NCBI GenBank assembly: GCA_001029295.1
Contig: LDXJ01000038.1
Location: 1 to 56,342, forward strand
Length of the DNA: 56,342 nt
Direction: 5' to 3'
DNA from: Peptococcaceae bacterium CEB3
GTDB taxonomy: Bacteria > Bacillota > Desulfitobacteriia > Desulfitobacteriales > Desulfitobacteriaceae
A program made the translations under genes and the position numbers. Every line of letters begins with the position of its first letter. The stretch's first letter is position 1. Below are positions 18,999 through 28,700 of this stretch, piece by piece. The notes under the pieces are model-generated. The model was not told the DNA's origin and searched no databases. It saw only the letters and a list, made by a program, of their open reading frames with translations.

Positions 18999-20411
18999 TT
19001 ACTTCACCGAAACGTCTTTAACCAAATTATCAACCTGTTGGGCCAGCGCCTTCATCCCCTGACTTGGGCTTGCCTGGCCGTTCACCATGTTTTGTATCGC
19101 AACTGCCCAATCGGTAGCTGTCTGGAAAAAATAAGGTTGGGGCGTAAAGTTCATTTTCGCGTGCGGGTAAAGAGCCTTCACCGTGTCATAATATCCCTTG
19201 GGGCCCTTAGTTTTGACGTAATTTATAAAGTCTGGGTTATTCCACACCGATGCCCTTACTGGGTCGATCAGGTAGCCATGGAGAGCGCCCCACGCCATTA
19301 GCTGCTTACCAGTAGCCCACTGGATAAACAACCAGGCAGCAGTCTTGTGCTTAGAGTATTTATTCATTGCTAAGGACCAAAGCCACTGATCGGAGGCAAT
19401 TTGACCATCTGGTCCTGCCGGCGGCATAGCTACGGCTAACTTTCCAGCTTCTGCAGAAGCACCTGGGAGATTCTCCCAGAATACCCCTGTATCGTCATCC
19501 CACATCATCGCCGCCTTGCCTGCACCAAAATCGGATAAAGTCTGCCAGTTTTGATAGTTAGCCCATCCAGGAGCGCCTCCGTCACGAAGTATAGCAGACC
19601 ACTGCCTAGCCCATTCGACAGCCTGTGGCGAACCGAAACCGCTCTTCAATTTACCATTTTCAACATTAAAGTCTTTGCCTCCTGCTGCGGTGAAAGAGGC
19701 AATGTCACCGGTGACTACGGCATCCCAGGACCTTGCACCTCTCACAACGAGACCGTAAGACCCCGGCCCGTTCCAGTCTTTAAGCTTGACAGCATCCTGG
19801 TATAGCTCCCGCAACGTCTTGGGTGGCGAAGTTATGCCCGCCTTCTTGAAGGCTTGCACGTTGTACGAAAGGGGATCCGTATCCATGCCCACCGGAATTG
19901 CCAGTAATTCACCGGTTCCTACTGGATCACCCGGCTTGAGATCCCACTTACTGTCACCCAACGCTGTGGGTAGGAAATCTGAGATATCAAAGTCCGGGGA
20001 TGTTAAACTGGGGTTATTGACAAAGGAGTTAAGGTCCTGAAAATAGCCGGCCGAACCATATTGCCAGGCTTGATAGGCGCCCGTCATGATTACGTCAGTC
20101 GACCCATTGCGCGCGCTCAGAACAGTGGAGACCTTATCGAAGTAACTTGATTCCGGGGCTTCGGTATATTTCACAGTAATGCCCGTAAGTTTCTCGAACT
20201 GTGAAATATGTTGAATTGCCGGCGTCATCCATGGGTGCTTTTCCAGAAGGACATTGATGGTTTGCCCTTTGGCACTAGTCCAACTGAAAGGACCGCTGGC
20301 GGATGTAGTCTCGTTGGTTGCCGACGTATTGCTGGTGCCACAGCCCGCTGCCACCAGGAAAAGCAGCGCAGATAGTGCGGTGACCAAAGTTATAACCTTT
20401 CTCTTCCTCAT
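18999..20411 (-). CDS. Sugar ABC transporter substrate-binding lipoprotein
   Basis: 470 residues from the ATG at 20411, which has GGAGGTGG 7 bases upstream. It starts MRKRKVITL, followed by a hydrophobic segment and the lipobox LVAAGC, so it is a membrane-anchored lipoprotein. The mature part is a CUT1-type extracellular binding protein (TAPESSYFDKVSTVLSARNG, later AMNKYSKHKTAAWLFIQWAT). It captures the sugar or polyol for the two permeases and two ATPases encoded downstream. Ligand identity cannot be read from the sequence. The context of pentose kinases favours a pentose, pentitol or a derivative. Confidence 0.93.
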   Translation of the reverse strand: MRKRKVITLVTALSALLFLVAAGCGTSNTSATNETTSASGPFSWTSAKGQTINVLLEKHPWMTPAIQHISQFEKLTGITVKYTEAPESSYFDKVSTVLSARNGSTDVIMTGAYQAWQYGSAGYFQDLNSFVNNPSLTSPDFDISDFLPTALGDSKWDLKPGDPVGTGELLAIPVGMDTDPLSYNVQAFKKAGITSPPKTLRELYQDAVKLKDWNGPGSYGLVVRGARSWDAVVTGDIASFTAAGGKDFNVENGKLKSGFGSPQAVEWARQWSAILRDGGAPGWANYQNWQTLSDFGAGKAAMMWDDDTGVFWENLPGASAEAGKLAVAMPPAGPDGQIASDQWLWSLAMNKYSKHKTAAWLFIQWATGKQLMAWGALHGYLIDPVRASVWNNPDFINYVKTKGPKGYYDTVKALYPHAKMNFTPQPYFFQTATDWAVAIQNMVNGQASPSQGMKALAQQVDNLVKDVSVK

Positions 20412-20519
20412 CAAGCGTCCACCTCCCAAAATACTTAGATGCCCTAAGCGTAGTAGTCTCTGAAGCCTTATCGTTTATTGTCCACTAAAAGTTCATTAGG
20501 CACCACCTCCTAATAATTA

Positions 20520-21060
20520 ATTTGTTCCTCCCCACTTGCTTCACGGTTGTACACCTTGGTTTATCTTCGTACCTTCGCAACCAGATGAGCTTTTGTCTCC
20601 CCTTGTTAAGCGTCCCTTGGATACTGTCCCTTTAGTTTTCCCCTCCAGACCCGTTACCGGCTTTCATTGGCTGTAGGTTCATCACTACAACGGACTCGTC
20701 TGCCAGTTGCATCATTTCTTCTCTCCCTTGCCTTTCGGCTTGTTCGAGCTTACCAAGGGTACAGGGTTTCCTCAGTTAAGTTCTCCTGCCTGAACATGAA
20801 CCCGTCCGTCCCAAATCCCCAGGTTATCCAGCCCTTGGGCTTTTCCACTTCTAGCAGGTTCCCACTTGAGGAGCCAATCTCGGTTCGCTCCCGCTACGTT
20901 CCACCCTCTTCCTTTAGCTTCCTTCAGACCTCGCTGTTATCAGCAGTGCCCTTGTCTTCCCACCCTGGTTAGGTGACAGGGTTTCTTGCAACCCTGCGGC
21001 TGAGCAAACATGCTAGGCAGACTAGAAGGCACCCCTCACGGGCTGCGAACCTCTGCTGTC
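20520..21060 (-). mobile_element. Group II intron remnant (pre-ORF part)
   Basis: Read on the minus strand the stretch contains GAGTCCGTTGTAGTGATGAA, then AAAGCCGGTAACGGGTCTGG and a GGAGGGG block. This order is typical of the RNA just upstream of the reverse-transcriptase ORF of bacterial group II introns. No reverse transcriptase frame and no domain V were found. It directly abuts another intron-like piece at 21090-21760. No protein gene is supported here. Confidence 0.5.
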
Positions 21061-21089
21061 ATCATCGGATGAATAGTTTTCCCGCATCC

Positions 21090-21760
21090 GCCTACCTTGA
21101 CTGTCCCCAGTGGGGAGATTCAAGGAGTTTGAGTTAATACTCGCACCCTTCTCTGTCCGGCTTCCGGTCACGAGTCCGGCACTGTTTGACCTGGCCCGTC
21201 TGTCGTTCCGAAGCGCTCGTCGGTTTCGTCATTCCCTGGATGAATCAAGGTACTATGACGGAGCTGACTCCTCCCGCAGCATGCGTTTTACCTATAACCT
21301 GCTCCCCGTTGGAGGCCGCAGGAGGTCTCGTTCGGTAACCCTATTTCGTTGTTCAGAGCCTCCCCATGCCTAAACACATATGTGCATCTCCCCAGGGATT
21401 CCTTACTTAACTTAGCCCCAGCTCGACCGTCTCCGGCAAGGCTGCAACTTCTAGCGCAGTCTCGCCTGACCATCTCGGCTTAATCAAATACCGTTGCCCA
21501 CCGCTTAGGTATTCAAAAGCGAGTCTGCTCCTCAACCTCAGGCCCTTTTCTGACCGCCTCACGCCGTGCCAAATAACCCAACTCTGGTCTGGACGGTTCA
21601 AGGGTTCGACCTTCAAGTGAACTCCCACAGTATCCTCGAATTTTCCCTCATTCCAGTGTAAGGGCTGGAACGGGAGGACAACACCTCACTAAACGAAATG
21701 GGGCTGCGAATCGCCCGCTAGTACTTGATTTTAGCAAGAGAATGCAGGGCATACATAACC
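21090..21760 (-). mobile_element. Second group II intron 5' remnant
   Basis: This is a diverged copy of the stretch at 5185-5560: the same order GGGAGGCTCTGAAC, GGGTTACCGAACGAGA, GTCATAGTA, TTAACTCAAAC on the minus strand, and it extends further 5' to about 21760. It lacks a reverse transcriptase. Together with 20520-21060 it splits the probable operon between the FGGY kinase gene and the binding-protein gene. Confidence 0.55.
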
Positions 21761-21801
21761 TCTCCAAACAAAGCTTTAACCTTATCATATTGATGGGAGA
21801 C

Positions 21802-23325
21802 TCAACTACCTTGAACAACCAATCTGGGAAAAGTATCTTTGAGGCTACTATAAAAACCTAAATATAAACTAAACATATGTTCGTAAATATGTCTATGAGC
21901 GAGATTGGGGGGTATAATTTCATGGATCTTAATCATCCTGCCAATAGCCTGGTCATAATCAGCAAAAACACCTGTGGCTATGCCCGCTAGGATTGCATTC
22001 CCCATCGGAGCGCCTAAACCATTCTTAAATAAGACAACCCTTTTTCCAGTTACATCCGCCAATATTTGCATCCAAACCTTGCTTCGCGAGGGCCCCCCTG
22101 TCACTTTTAGCTCAGGCGCCAATTCCCCCCCCTGTTCAAATATTTCGAGGTTATGCCTAAGGCTGTAGCAGACGCCCTCCATTATGGCGCGGATAATGTC
22201 GGCCCTACTGCTTCGCAAACTTAGGCCAATAAAACACCCTTTGGCGTGCATGTCCCATATAGGCGATGTTTCTCCGGCAAGGTAGGGCATAAATATTAAC
22301 CCATTACTGCCGGGCGGTGACGTGCTAGCCTGCTGGCTCAACAGATCATAAGACTGGATACCACATCTGGAAGCGAGGCTAACTTCCTCTTTGCCAAATT
22401 CCCTTTGAAACCATTCCAGGCAGGAACCCACATTATTCATTACAGCATCCAACAGCCATTCACCAGAGATAACATGAGGCAAAAGGTATGCCCCTTTATC
22501 GGGCTTTATCTGATCGATACACACACACAAGTTGCCCCCTGAGCCCATAGAGAAAAACGCCTCGCTAGGTGACTTGATCCCCACCCCAAGAGCGGCAGAA
22601 GCCGTATCGACACCCCCCGCTATAACAGGGACACCCGCGGGCAATCCTGTGATACTCGCGGCCTCCTTCGTTACGTGCCCGACAATTTGCGAACACTCAG
22701 ATGGAGACGGCAATTTGTCTAAAGGTATGTCCAACCTCGCAGCGACATCATCAGACCATCTCTGTTCGCCCATATCGAACAAGTGAATTAGCCCGGCTTC
22801 ACCCATATTTATACTATAGCATCCTGTCAGTTTGAAAATTACGTACCCTGATACCGTTAGTATTTTCGAAGCTTTGGCAAATAAATCAGGCTCATTTTCC
22901 TTGATCCAAATAATTTTCGGCAGTGGAAAGCATGGTTCAATCCGGTTCCCGTTTATCCTTTCAATAATCGATGCAGATTTCCCCATGAAGACGCATTGGT
23001 CACCGGCTCTATTATCCATCCAAATTATGGCGTTACGGAGTACCCGCCCATGCTTATCCACCAAAACTACACCAGATGATTGGGAACTTATCCCTATCCC
23101 AACAATTCTGCTACGATCAATGTTTTTACTGTAAACTATCTTTTTTATTCCACCAATAAAACTCTCCCACCAAATCTGCGGGTCTTGCTCGCTGGAAGCG
23201 GGGCCATGGGATGTCGGGTACTGTGTTAAGCTACTATCAAGCAGATTACCAAATGAGTCAACCAGGATCGATTTTACTCCCGACGTTCCAAAGTCTATGC
23301 CAAGGAGATATGCATTCTTTTCCAT
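21802..23325 (-). CDS. FGGY sugar kinase, xylulokinase-like
   Basis: 507 residues with the FGGY fold. The phosphate loop LLGIDFGTSGVKSILVD opens the protein, WMDNRAGDQ is the substrate-side block typical of xylulokinases, and the C-terminal block LKVTGGPSRSKVWMQILADV forms the ATP site. The likely reaction is D-xylulose to D-xylulose-5-phosphate, but related kinases act on other keto-sugars or polyols. The ATG at 23325 has GGGG upstream in a purine-rich leader. It lies between a URO-D protein and the importer operon, so its substrate is probably derived from the imported compound. Confidence 0.9.
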   Translation of the reverse strand: MEKNAYLLGIDFGTSGVKSILVDSFGNLLDSSLTQYPTSHGPASSEQDPQIWWESFIGGIKKIVYSKNIDRSRIVGIGISSQSSGVVLVDKHGRVLRNAIIWMDNRAGDQCVFMGKSASIIERINGNRIEPCFPLPKIIWIKENEPDLFAKASKILTVSGYVIFKLTGCYSINMGEAGLIHLFDMGEQRWSDDVAARLDIPLDKLPSPSECSQIVGHVTKEAASITGLPAGVPVIAGGVDTASAALGVGIKSPSEAFFSMGSGGNLCVCIDQIKPDKGAYLLPHVISGEWLLDAVMNNVGSCLEWFQREFGKEEVSLASRCGIQSYDLLSQQASTSPPGSNGLIFMPYLAGETSPIWDMHAKGCFIGLSLRSSRADIIRAIMEGVCYSLRHNLEIFEQGGELAPELKVTGGPSRSKVWMQILADVTGKRVVLFKNGLGAPMGNAILAGIATGVFADYDQAIGRMIKIHEIIPPNLAHRHIYEHMFSLYLGFYSSLKDTFPRLVVQGS

Positions 23326-23350
23326 TTTTTCTCAATCCCCTTCGTATTTT

Positions 23351-24472
23351 TTATACGCGAATGGGATACCGCCCGTACTCCCGAGCACATTCGAATAAAG
23401 TCACGATGTTTTCCGTAGGAACCTCTCCGAAAAGATTATGGGAGGGGGCCAAAACATAACCTCCGCCTGGGGCAAGATCCCTCACCCTAAGGGCTACTTC
23501 CCCTTTCACATCGTTTTCCGTTTTCAGCATCTTTTCTTGTACATCAATGCCACCCAAAAAACTTATCTGAGAACCAAACCTATCCTTTAGCACCTTTGAA
23601 TTCATGCCGTCCGCTAAAGGTTGAACCGGATTTAATATATCGAAACCCACTTCTATAAACTGATCGATGAATGCAGCTACGCTTCCGCAACTATGAAACA
23701 TGATTTTGGCATTTGGCGCTAGTTCCCTAATCCGCCCTATCAGCGTCTTGTGTTTGTCCGCGATCAGTTCCCGATAAAATGAGGGCGAAAACATCGGGCC
23801 GTGCTGAGTACCATAATCGTCCAGCATCTCCACAACCTGAACATATGGACCAATCTCTTTCAACTGTAACGTGTAAAGATCGAGATGCACTCTAAGAATC
23901 TTGCTCAGGAGAGCATCGGCAAAATCCTTATCGGCTATTAAATCCACCAAGAATTCTTCCGTTCCGCGCAGCATGCAGGCTTGCTCAAATAGGCCGCATG
24001 GAACCGGACGATACGCTACAATAGCGTAGCCAGTATGTTTATATAGATATTCGGCCTTATCCCTTATACCGTTGAGAATTCCAAGATTAGCTTCAGGCCA
24101 GACATACTTAAGGTAGTCCTCTTTTGCTCGTAATGGATGACCAACGGGCGCTGTAAAGTAGCCGTTGCTTTCAAAAGTGACTCCCCACTCATTGGTATAT
24201 ACATCGTGGGAAAATGGACGTGGATTAGCCAAATGCACGTAGCGAAAATCTGTGCCAAGCTTACCCAACAGCTCTTCGTCATAGCAGGTTTCGCTAATTC
24301 CCGTTAGAACCTTCTCGTATTGACTATCTGGGCATAATTTATTTCGTAATTTGAAATAGGCCTGATTAGCTAACTTGTGCCCCGTGCCACCCAAGGCAAG
24401 CGGTACTCTATCAGGTTCCTTCCGGTTTAAGGCCATGGTAACTCGCTCACGACTACTGATTTCGTTCTTCAT
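23351..24472 (-). CDS. URO-D family protein (MtaA-like), HSCG type
   Basis: 373 residues of the uroporphyrinogen-decarboxylase superfamily. In contrast to the copy at 13654 it keeps the His-x-Cys zinc motif (IMFHSCGSV, His260 and Cys262) used by cobalamin-dependent methyltransferases such as MtaA and CmuA. The C-terminus has the LGGIDVQEKM and GGGYVLAPSHNLFGEVPTEN blocks common in this group. It lies 26 bases upstream of the FGGY kinase and 77 bases downstream of a dehydrogenase gene, forming a catabolic operon. The best guess is methyl transfer to or from the corrinoid protein at 10182. The substrate is unknown. Confidence 0.86.
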   Translation of the reverse strand: MKNEISSRERVTMALNRKEPDRVPLALGGTGHKLANQAYFKLRNKLCPDSQYEKVLTGISETCYDEELLGKLGTDFRYVHLANPRPFSHDVYTNEWGVTFESNGYFTAPVGHPLRAKEDYLKYVWPEANLGILNGIRDKAEYLYKHTGYAIVAYRPVPCGLFEQACMLRGTEEFLVDLIADKDFADALLSKILRVHLDLYTLQLKEIGPYVQVVEMLDDYGTQHGPMFSPSFYRELIADKHKTLIGRIRELAPNAKIMFHSCGSVAAFIDQFIEVGFDILNPVQPLADGMNSKVLKDRFGSQISFLGGIDVQEKMLKTENDVKGEVALRVRDLAPGGGYVLAPSHNLFGEVPTENIVTLFECAREYGRYPIRV

Positions 24473-24548
24473 TTCTTTCCCAACCCTTCAATAACACTCT
24501 CTTTTCTCCGAGACCGAGCCCTGATCGCGCTTTCACCCTAAACCATAG

Positions 24549-25628
24549 TCAACCCTCCCGCAGACCCAGAACATCTTTTTTGTCGAACGCCGTATGCAGA
24601 ACCTCCGGGTTTTTGCAGTGGGCTACCGACAAGCCCAGAAGATACCTCCTAATGTCAGCTGCAAGGATCGCAACGGAACGATATGCGGTTTCCTTTGATG
24701 ATCCGCCAATATGAGGCGTAATGGTGATATTATCCAAATCGTACAGGGGATCTTCTTGGGGAAGGGGTTCCGTTGCGAACACGTCAAGCGCAGCGCCTGC
24801 AATGACTTTGCTTTTAAGCGCATGACGGAGGGCGTCATAATCAAGGAGACCCCCGCGAGCCGTGTTTATCAAGTAGGCTGTTGGCTTCATTAATCTGATT
24901 TTTTCCCCGGAAATCATATTGTGAGTATCGACCGTCTCGCGTGCGTGAAGGCTCACCACGTCCGACATCTTTAACAACTCGTCAAGGGAAACACTCTTGG
25001 CACCGCACTCGTCGAAAATATCGTCGGCTACGAAAGGATCATAGGCCAATATACTCATTCCCACGGCACGCAACAATTTTGCAACTCGCTGCCCAATTGC
25101 GCCTAGGCCTATTATCCCTGCAACCTTGTTCTCTAGTTCAAAACCGGAATCTTCATACACGTAAAATTGACCACTCCATTGCCGTTGCATCAGGCGAGCG
25201 TGGGCTCGAGCAATGTTCAAGACTTCGGACAGGATTAATCCAACCGTGAATTCAGCCACCACTGGCGCATTGCGACCGGGAGTATACAACACCGGGATAC
25301 CCTTTCGAGTGGCGGCGGTTACGTTGACATTGACTACGCCACCCCGGCAACAACCAATGACTTTAAGCCTAGCAGAAGCATTTATCACCTTTTCCGTTAT
25401 TGGTGCAACATTGGTTACCAGAATATCCGCCTCGGCGGCAAGCGATGCTACTGCGTCATCGTTCCCCACATATTCTCGTACTTCTCCACCGTTTTCTAAT
25501 GGAGTAGATGGCCAATCCAATTGATAGCCGGAGAAACTTAAATCCTCGATCCAATTGAGGTGGTTGCGAAGAACCTGATTAAAAATTTTATTTTTTACAA
25601 ACTTATCACCGATTACTGCGATTTTCAA
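24549..25628 (-). CDS. D-2-hydroxyacid dehydrogenase (SerA-like)
   Basis: 359 residues from a TTG start with GGGTAGTG upstream. It is an NAD-dependent D-isomer hydroxyacid dehydrogenase with GIIGLGAIGQRVAKLL (GxGxxG at 174-179), the arginine in LINTARGGLLDYDAL, the glutamate in ALDVFATEPLP and the histidine in ITPHIGGSSKET. There is no C-terminal ACT domain, so it is not a classical regulated serine-pathway SerA. It begins the transcription unit with URO-D and FGGY kinase, which suggests oxidation or reduction of a hydroxy-acid or keto intermediate of the same substrate. Confidence 0.88.
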   Translation of the reverse strand: MKIAVIGDKFVKNKIFNQVLRNHLNWIEDLSFSGYQLDWPSTPLENGGEVREYVGNDDAVASLAAEADILVTNVAPITEKVINASARLKVIGCCRGGVVNVNVTAATRKGIPVLYTPGRNAPVVAEFTVGLILSEVLNIARAHARLMQRQWSGQFYVYEDSGFELENKVAGIIGLGAIGQRVAKLLRAVGMSILAYDPFVADDIFDECGAKSVSLDELLKMSDVVSLHARETVDTHNMISGEKIRLMKPTAYLINTARGGLLDYDALRHALKSKVIAGAALDVFATEPLPQEDPLYDLDNITITPHIGGSSKETAYRSVAILAADIRRYLLGLSVAHCKNPEVLHTAFDKKDVLGLREG

Positions 25629-25954
25629 AGTATCACTACCCCTTTACCGAATGTGGGAGCACAAGCCAAAAGAAGGTTCGAAGGTTTGCAATTGTTCATG
25701 ACTGAACATCTGTAAATATTTTAAGACTCTTTTGTTATTTTGTCAATATTGCCAATAAAGAAATTACAATCTTTTTTTTGCGGCGAGGGTTAAAAAGTTG
25801 GTCACAATAGCGAGTGGGTTTCCACATTCACTGGCCGCTCGCTGGGGTAGCCTTAGCGAGTATTTTTGTGCCCTGTCGTCGGTATTTTTGGACATGGGGA
25901 TCCGTACCCAAATAGATTGGCCATTTTCAAGCCGTCCTTCACCCTAAGGGAACC

Positions 25955-26029
25955 CTAAACCAAAGCCGTCTGAAATTCTGCACCGTCAAAGCAATGACGT
26001 ATCTCTTCCTTAGCGTCTTCCTTGCCCAT
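25955..26029 (-). other. Short 24-codon frame in the gap after deoR
   Basis: The gap 25629-26036 holds no full gene. A 24-residue frame (MGKEDAKEEIRHCFDG...) starts at an ATG 7 bases after a very strong GGGAGGGAGG site that overlaps the end of the deoR gene, so it may be translated by coupling. It could be the first codons of a gene lost by deletion. No family was recognised. The rest of the gap should hold the promoter of the dehydrogenase operon. Confidence 0.35.
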
Positions 26030-26036
26030 GCTCGAT

Positions 26037-26824
26037 TCACCTCCCTCCCTGTCTACGGTGAACAATAACAACATTTATTCCCTCCGAACGATAACGCTTT
26101 ATCTCAGACACCGAGGTCTCGTTATCCGTAATCAATTTTTGCGCAACCGTAATGGGAGCAACAGTGGCTAAGGCCGCCCATCCAAACTTATCATGGTCCG
26201 CGAGAAGGAACACCTGTTTAGCTCCTTTAACGATCTCTTCCTTAATTTTTGCTTGCACATCGATCGATTCCGTGATTCCCTCTTCCACTGTGATCCCTTT
26301 GCACGAAATAAAAGCTTTCTTGATATTGTAGGTTGAGAGCGAATTCTCGGCCAAGGGACTGACAAAAGACATGGTTCTTTGTTGCGGGACCCCGCCGGTA
26401 CTGATGACGGTAATATCCGGGACGTCTGCCAAGGTCATGATGACTTTGAGCGCATGGGTAATAATGACCACATCCTTGATAGGTTTTTCCCTCAGCAGAC
26501 TAGCCACTTGAAGGGCAGTGGTACTGGCATCGAGAGCTATCACTTCCCCGTGTTCGATGAATTCCAGCGCTTTTTTGCCTATCGCCTGTTTTTCTTCACG
26601 GTTGCGCATATTGCGAATGTAAAAGGCGATTTCCTGCTGATCGAGCGTGCTCTTGACCGCACCACCATGGGTACGCGTCAGGTTGCCGTCTTTCTCCAAT
26701 TGCTCCAGATCCCGTCTGATAGTTTCCTCCGTCACCTGAAAAATGCCGGCGAGGTGGTTCACTCTGACACTTCCGCCCTCGTCCAGCATCTCCACGATTT
26801 TTTTCTTCGTTCCTCAGCTAACAT
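26037..26824 (-). pseudogene. DeoR-family regulator of the BMC locus, frameshifted at an A7 run
   Basis: The protein has a DeoR helix-turn-helix (VNHLAGIFQVTEETIRRDLE) and the sugar-phosphate sensing domain (GEVIALDASTTALQVASLL, later LLADHDKFGW). The natural start is the ATG at 26824 (MLAEERRKK...), with GAGGGTGG upstream. The frame breaks at a run of seven A residues at 26798-26804. One more A would join it perfectly to IVEMLDEGG. Without it, only a GTG at 26795 can serve, losing the first 12 residues. It may be truncated but working, slip-corrected, or dead. It overlaps the ackA 3' end and probably regulates the BMC operon. Confidence 0.85.
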
Positions 26825-28090
26825 GATCTTCCACCCTCAATCGTCTGTCTGGGCTTTTCCCCGAGTCCTTTCTTTTCGATCTACCTCGTCCTGTTACATA
26901 TATCGCATAAGTCTCCTTGGCAATAACGCTTTCTTCGTTCGTATCCACGACGAGGATCGGCGCGGAAGCGCCTGTCCGGGAAATGAGACCTTCCCCCTCA
27001 AGCTTAACTTTGAGCTCCGGATCAAGTTCTATGCCCAGAAACTCCAGACCCCGGCAAATTTCCGCCCTGATGGTGGCACTGTTTCCCCGACCCCTCCGGC
27101 GAAGAGGAGCAAATCCACTCCGCCCATGGCTGCGGCATAAGCTCCGATGTACTTTTTGGTCCGATAGGTGAAGACCTGGAGAGCCAACCGGGCCCGAGTG
27201 TTACCCTGCCCCGCAGCGTCTTCTACCAAGCGCAAATCATTGCTTACTCCGGAGATCCCCAGCCAGCCGCTGCGTTTGCTCAACACTTCATCCATTTGCT
27301 CAGGGGAGAGCCCTTCCTTGCGCATGATGTAGGTAATGACAAATGGATCGAGATCTCCGGAGCGAGTTGATTGGATCAAGCCTTCCGTGGGGCTTAACTC
27401 GGTGGAAACGTCGACCGAGTGTCCGTAAGCCAAAGCGTTGATGGTAGTTCCGCTGCCCAACATCAAAGACACGATTCGTTTTTGGCTGACATCCAGGTTG
27501 AGGAGTTTGGCCGCCCTCTCCGTCATGTATTTGAAGGAAATACCATGGAAGCAGTACCTGCGCACACCGTATTTCTCGTAATATTCGTAAGGCAAAGCGT
27601 AGATGTAGGCATAATCAGGCAGCTCCTTATGGAAAGCGTTATCGAATACCGCCACTTGGGGAATATCGGGCATCAGCCGGCGACACGCTTCTATACCCTT
27701 GATATTGGGCGGGTTGTGCAAAGGAGCCAATTCGCTGTGCTCACGTAAAGCCGCTAAAAGCGCCTCGTCGATCAGGAAAGTACCTCGGAACTTCTCACCC
27801 GCCTGCACGACCCTATGCCCGACCGCGTCTATCTCACGATAAGAAGAAAGGGAACCAATCTCGGGATCTACCAAAAGACTCAGAGCCTGCCTCAACCCTT
27901 CCGCATGGTCCTTGGCTTCAATCTCCTGCCTGAACGGAGGTTTTCTCGCGACATCGAACTTTAAGACGGCAAGCGGCTAGCCAATGTTTTCCACAGCTCC
28001 TTTGGCCTCAGCGACAGATTCGCCATTCCTTAAGGCAAACAGTTGATATTTTATTGAAGTCCCGCCGCTGTTAATCACCAGGATCCGCAC
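26814..28090 (-). pseudogene. Acetate/propionate kinase, amber stop and frameshift
   Basis: From a GTG at 28090 (GGAGG 8 bases upstream) the frame gives VRILVINSGGTSIKYQLF, the kinase N-terminus. It meets a TAG at 27977-27979 and then continues in the same frame with PLAVLKFD through the full central domain (VAVFDNAFHKELP, CFHGISFKYM, the LMLGSGTTINAL block). Near 27080 a one-base loss (AAA where AAAA is expected) shifts the frame after LLFAGGVGE. The rest (EICRGLEFLGIELDPE to SAPILVVDTNEE) is readable in the next frame, ending at TGA 26814. In BMC pathways this enzyme makes ATP from the acyl-phosphate supplied by PduL. Two lesions make it almost surely inactive. Confidence 0.9.
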
Positions 28091-28152
28091 TGCCAGTCCT
28101 CCCTCTCCCTTACTCTCCCAACAAGCCGCTCTCTCTTTGAACCGATCCTCGC

Positions 28153-28700
28153 CTACACCAATTTCCCCCATACTTCCAGGTGAGGAGCCGCCACGACCGC
28201 TTTATCCAAGAGGGTCCCCTCGGCCGCAAGCGCCTTGCTCGCAGCTTCCACCGCCATGGCCACCGAACCCACATCCCCGCAAAAGGTGACAAAGGACTTA
28301 CCTCCCAAGCCGTGGGCCAAGCGGATCTCGATAAGATCCACCTGAGCAGTCTTGACCGCGATATCCCCCGCAACGACGGCCGCGGCGGCCGTGAAGGTTT
28401 CAATCACACCCAGGGCGCCCTTGGGTTCGAGGAGTGAAGTGGGGACAGAGCCGGAAAGACGGCCTCGTGGACATTGGCCAGCAGAAAGCGATCGATAAGC
28501 ACCCCAGCACCCGCCGCGATCCCCGCTTCCATGGTGCTTTGAACCGAACCCACATCACCGGCGAACAAGACCAGGAATTTGCCCGGACAAACGGTAGCCG
28601 CCTCCAGGAACTCCACGCCGGCCGCCTTGACCACCGTGTCCGCTCCGACAATTCCCCGAGTCATGCTACAGTACTCCAATAAGCCAATGCCCTTCTTCAC
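28153..28700 (-). pseudogene. BMC-T shell protein (PduT-like), frameshifted between domains
   Basis: Two BMC domains in tandem form the trimeric shell protein. The first (GTG at 28700, KKGIGLLEYCSMTRGIVGAD to LLANVHEAVFPALSP) is followed by a one-base frame change near 28440. The second runs in another frame (KGALGVIETFTAAAAVVAGD to VVAAPHLEVWGKLV, stop at 28153). BMC-T trimers are thought to form gated pores and can carry metal centres. As written, only single-domain products would be made. It follows the aldehyde-dehydrogenase scrap and precedes ackA. Confidence 0.87.

Noticed and set aside
20667-20972. A 101-codon plus-strand frame
   Set aside because: It is likewise antisense to group II intron-like RNA and not protein-like.
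26379-27140. A 253-codon plus-strand frame across deoR and ackA
   Set aside because: It is antisense to two recognised genes, has no family resemblance and no ribosome site. It is a shadow of the GC-rich coding strand.
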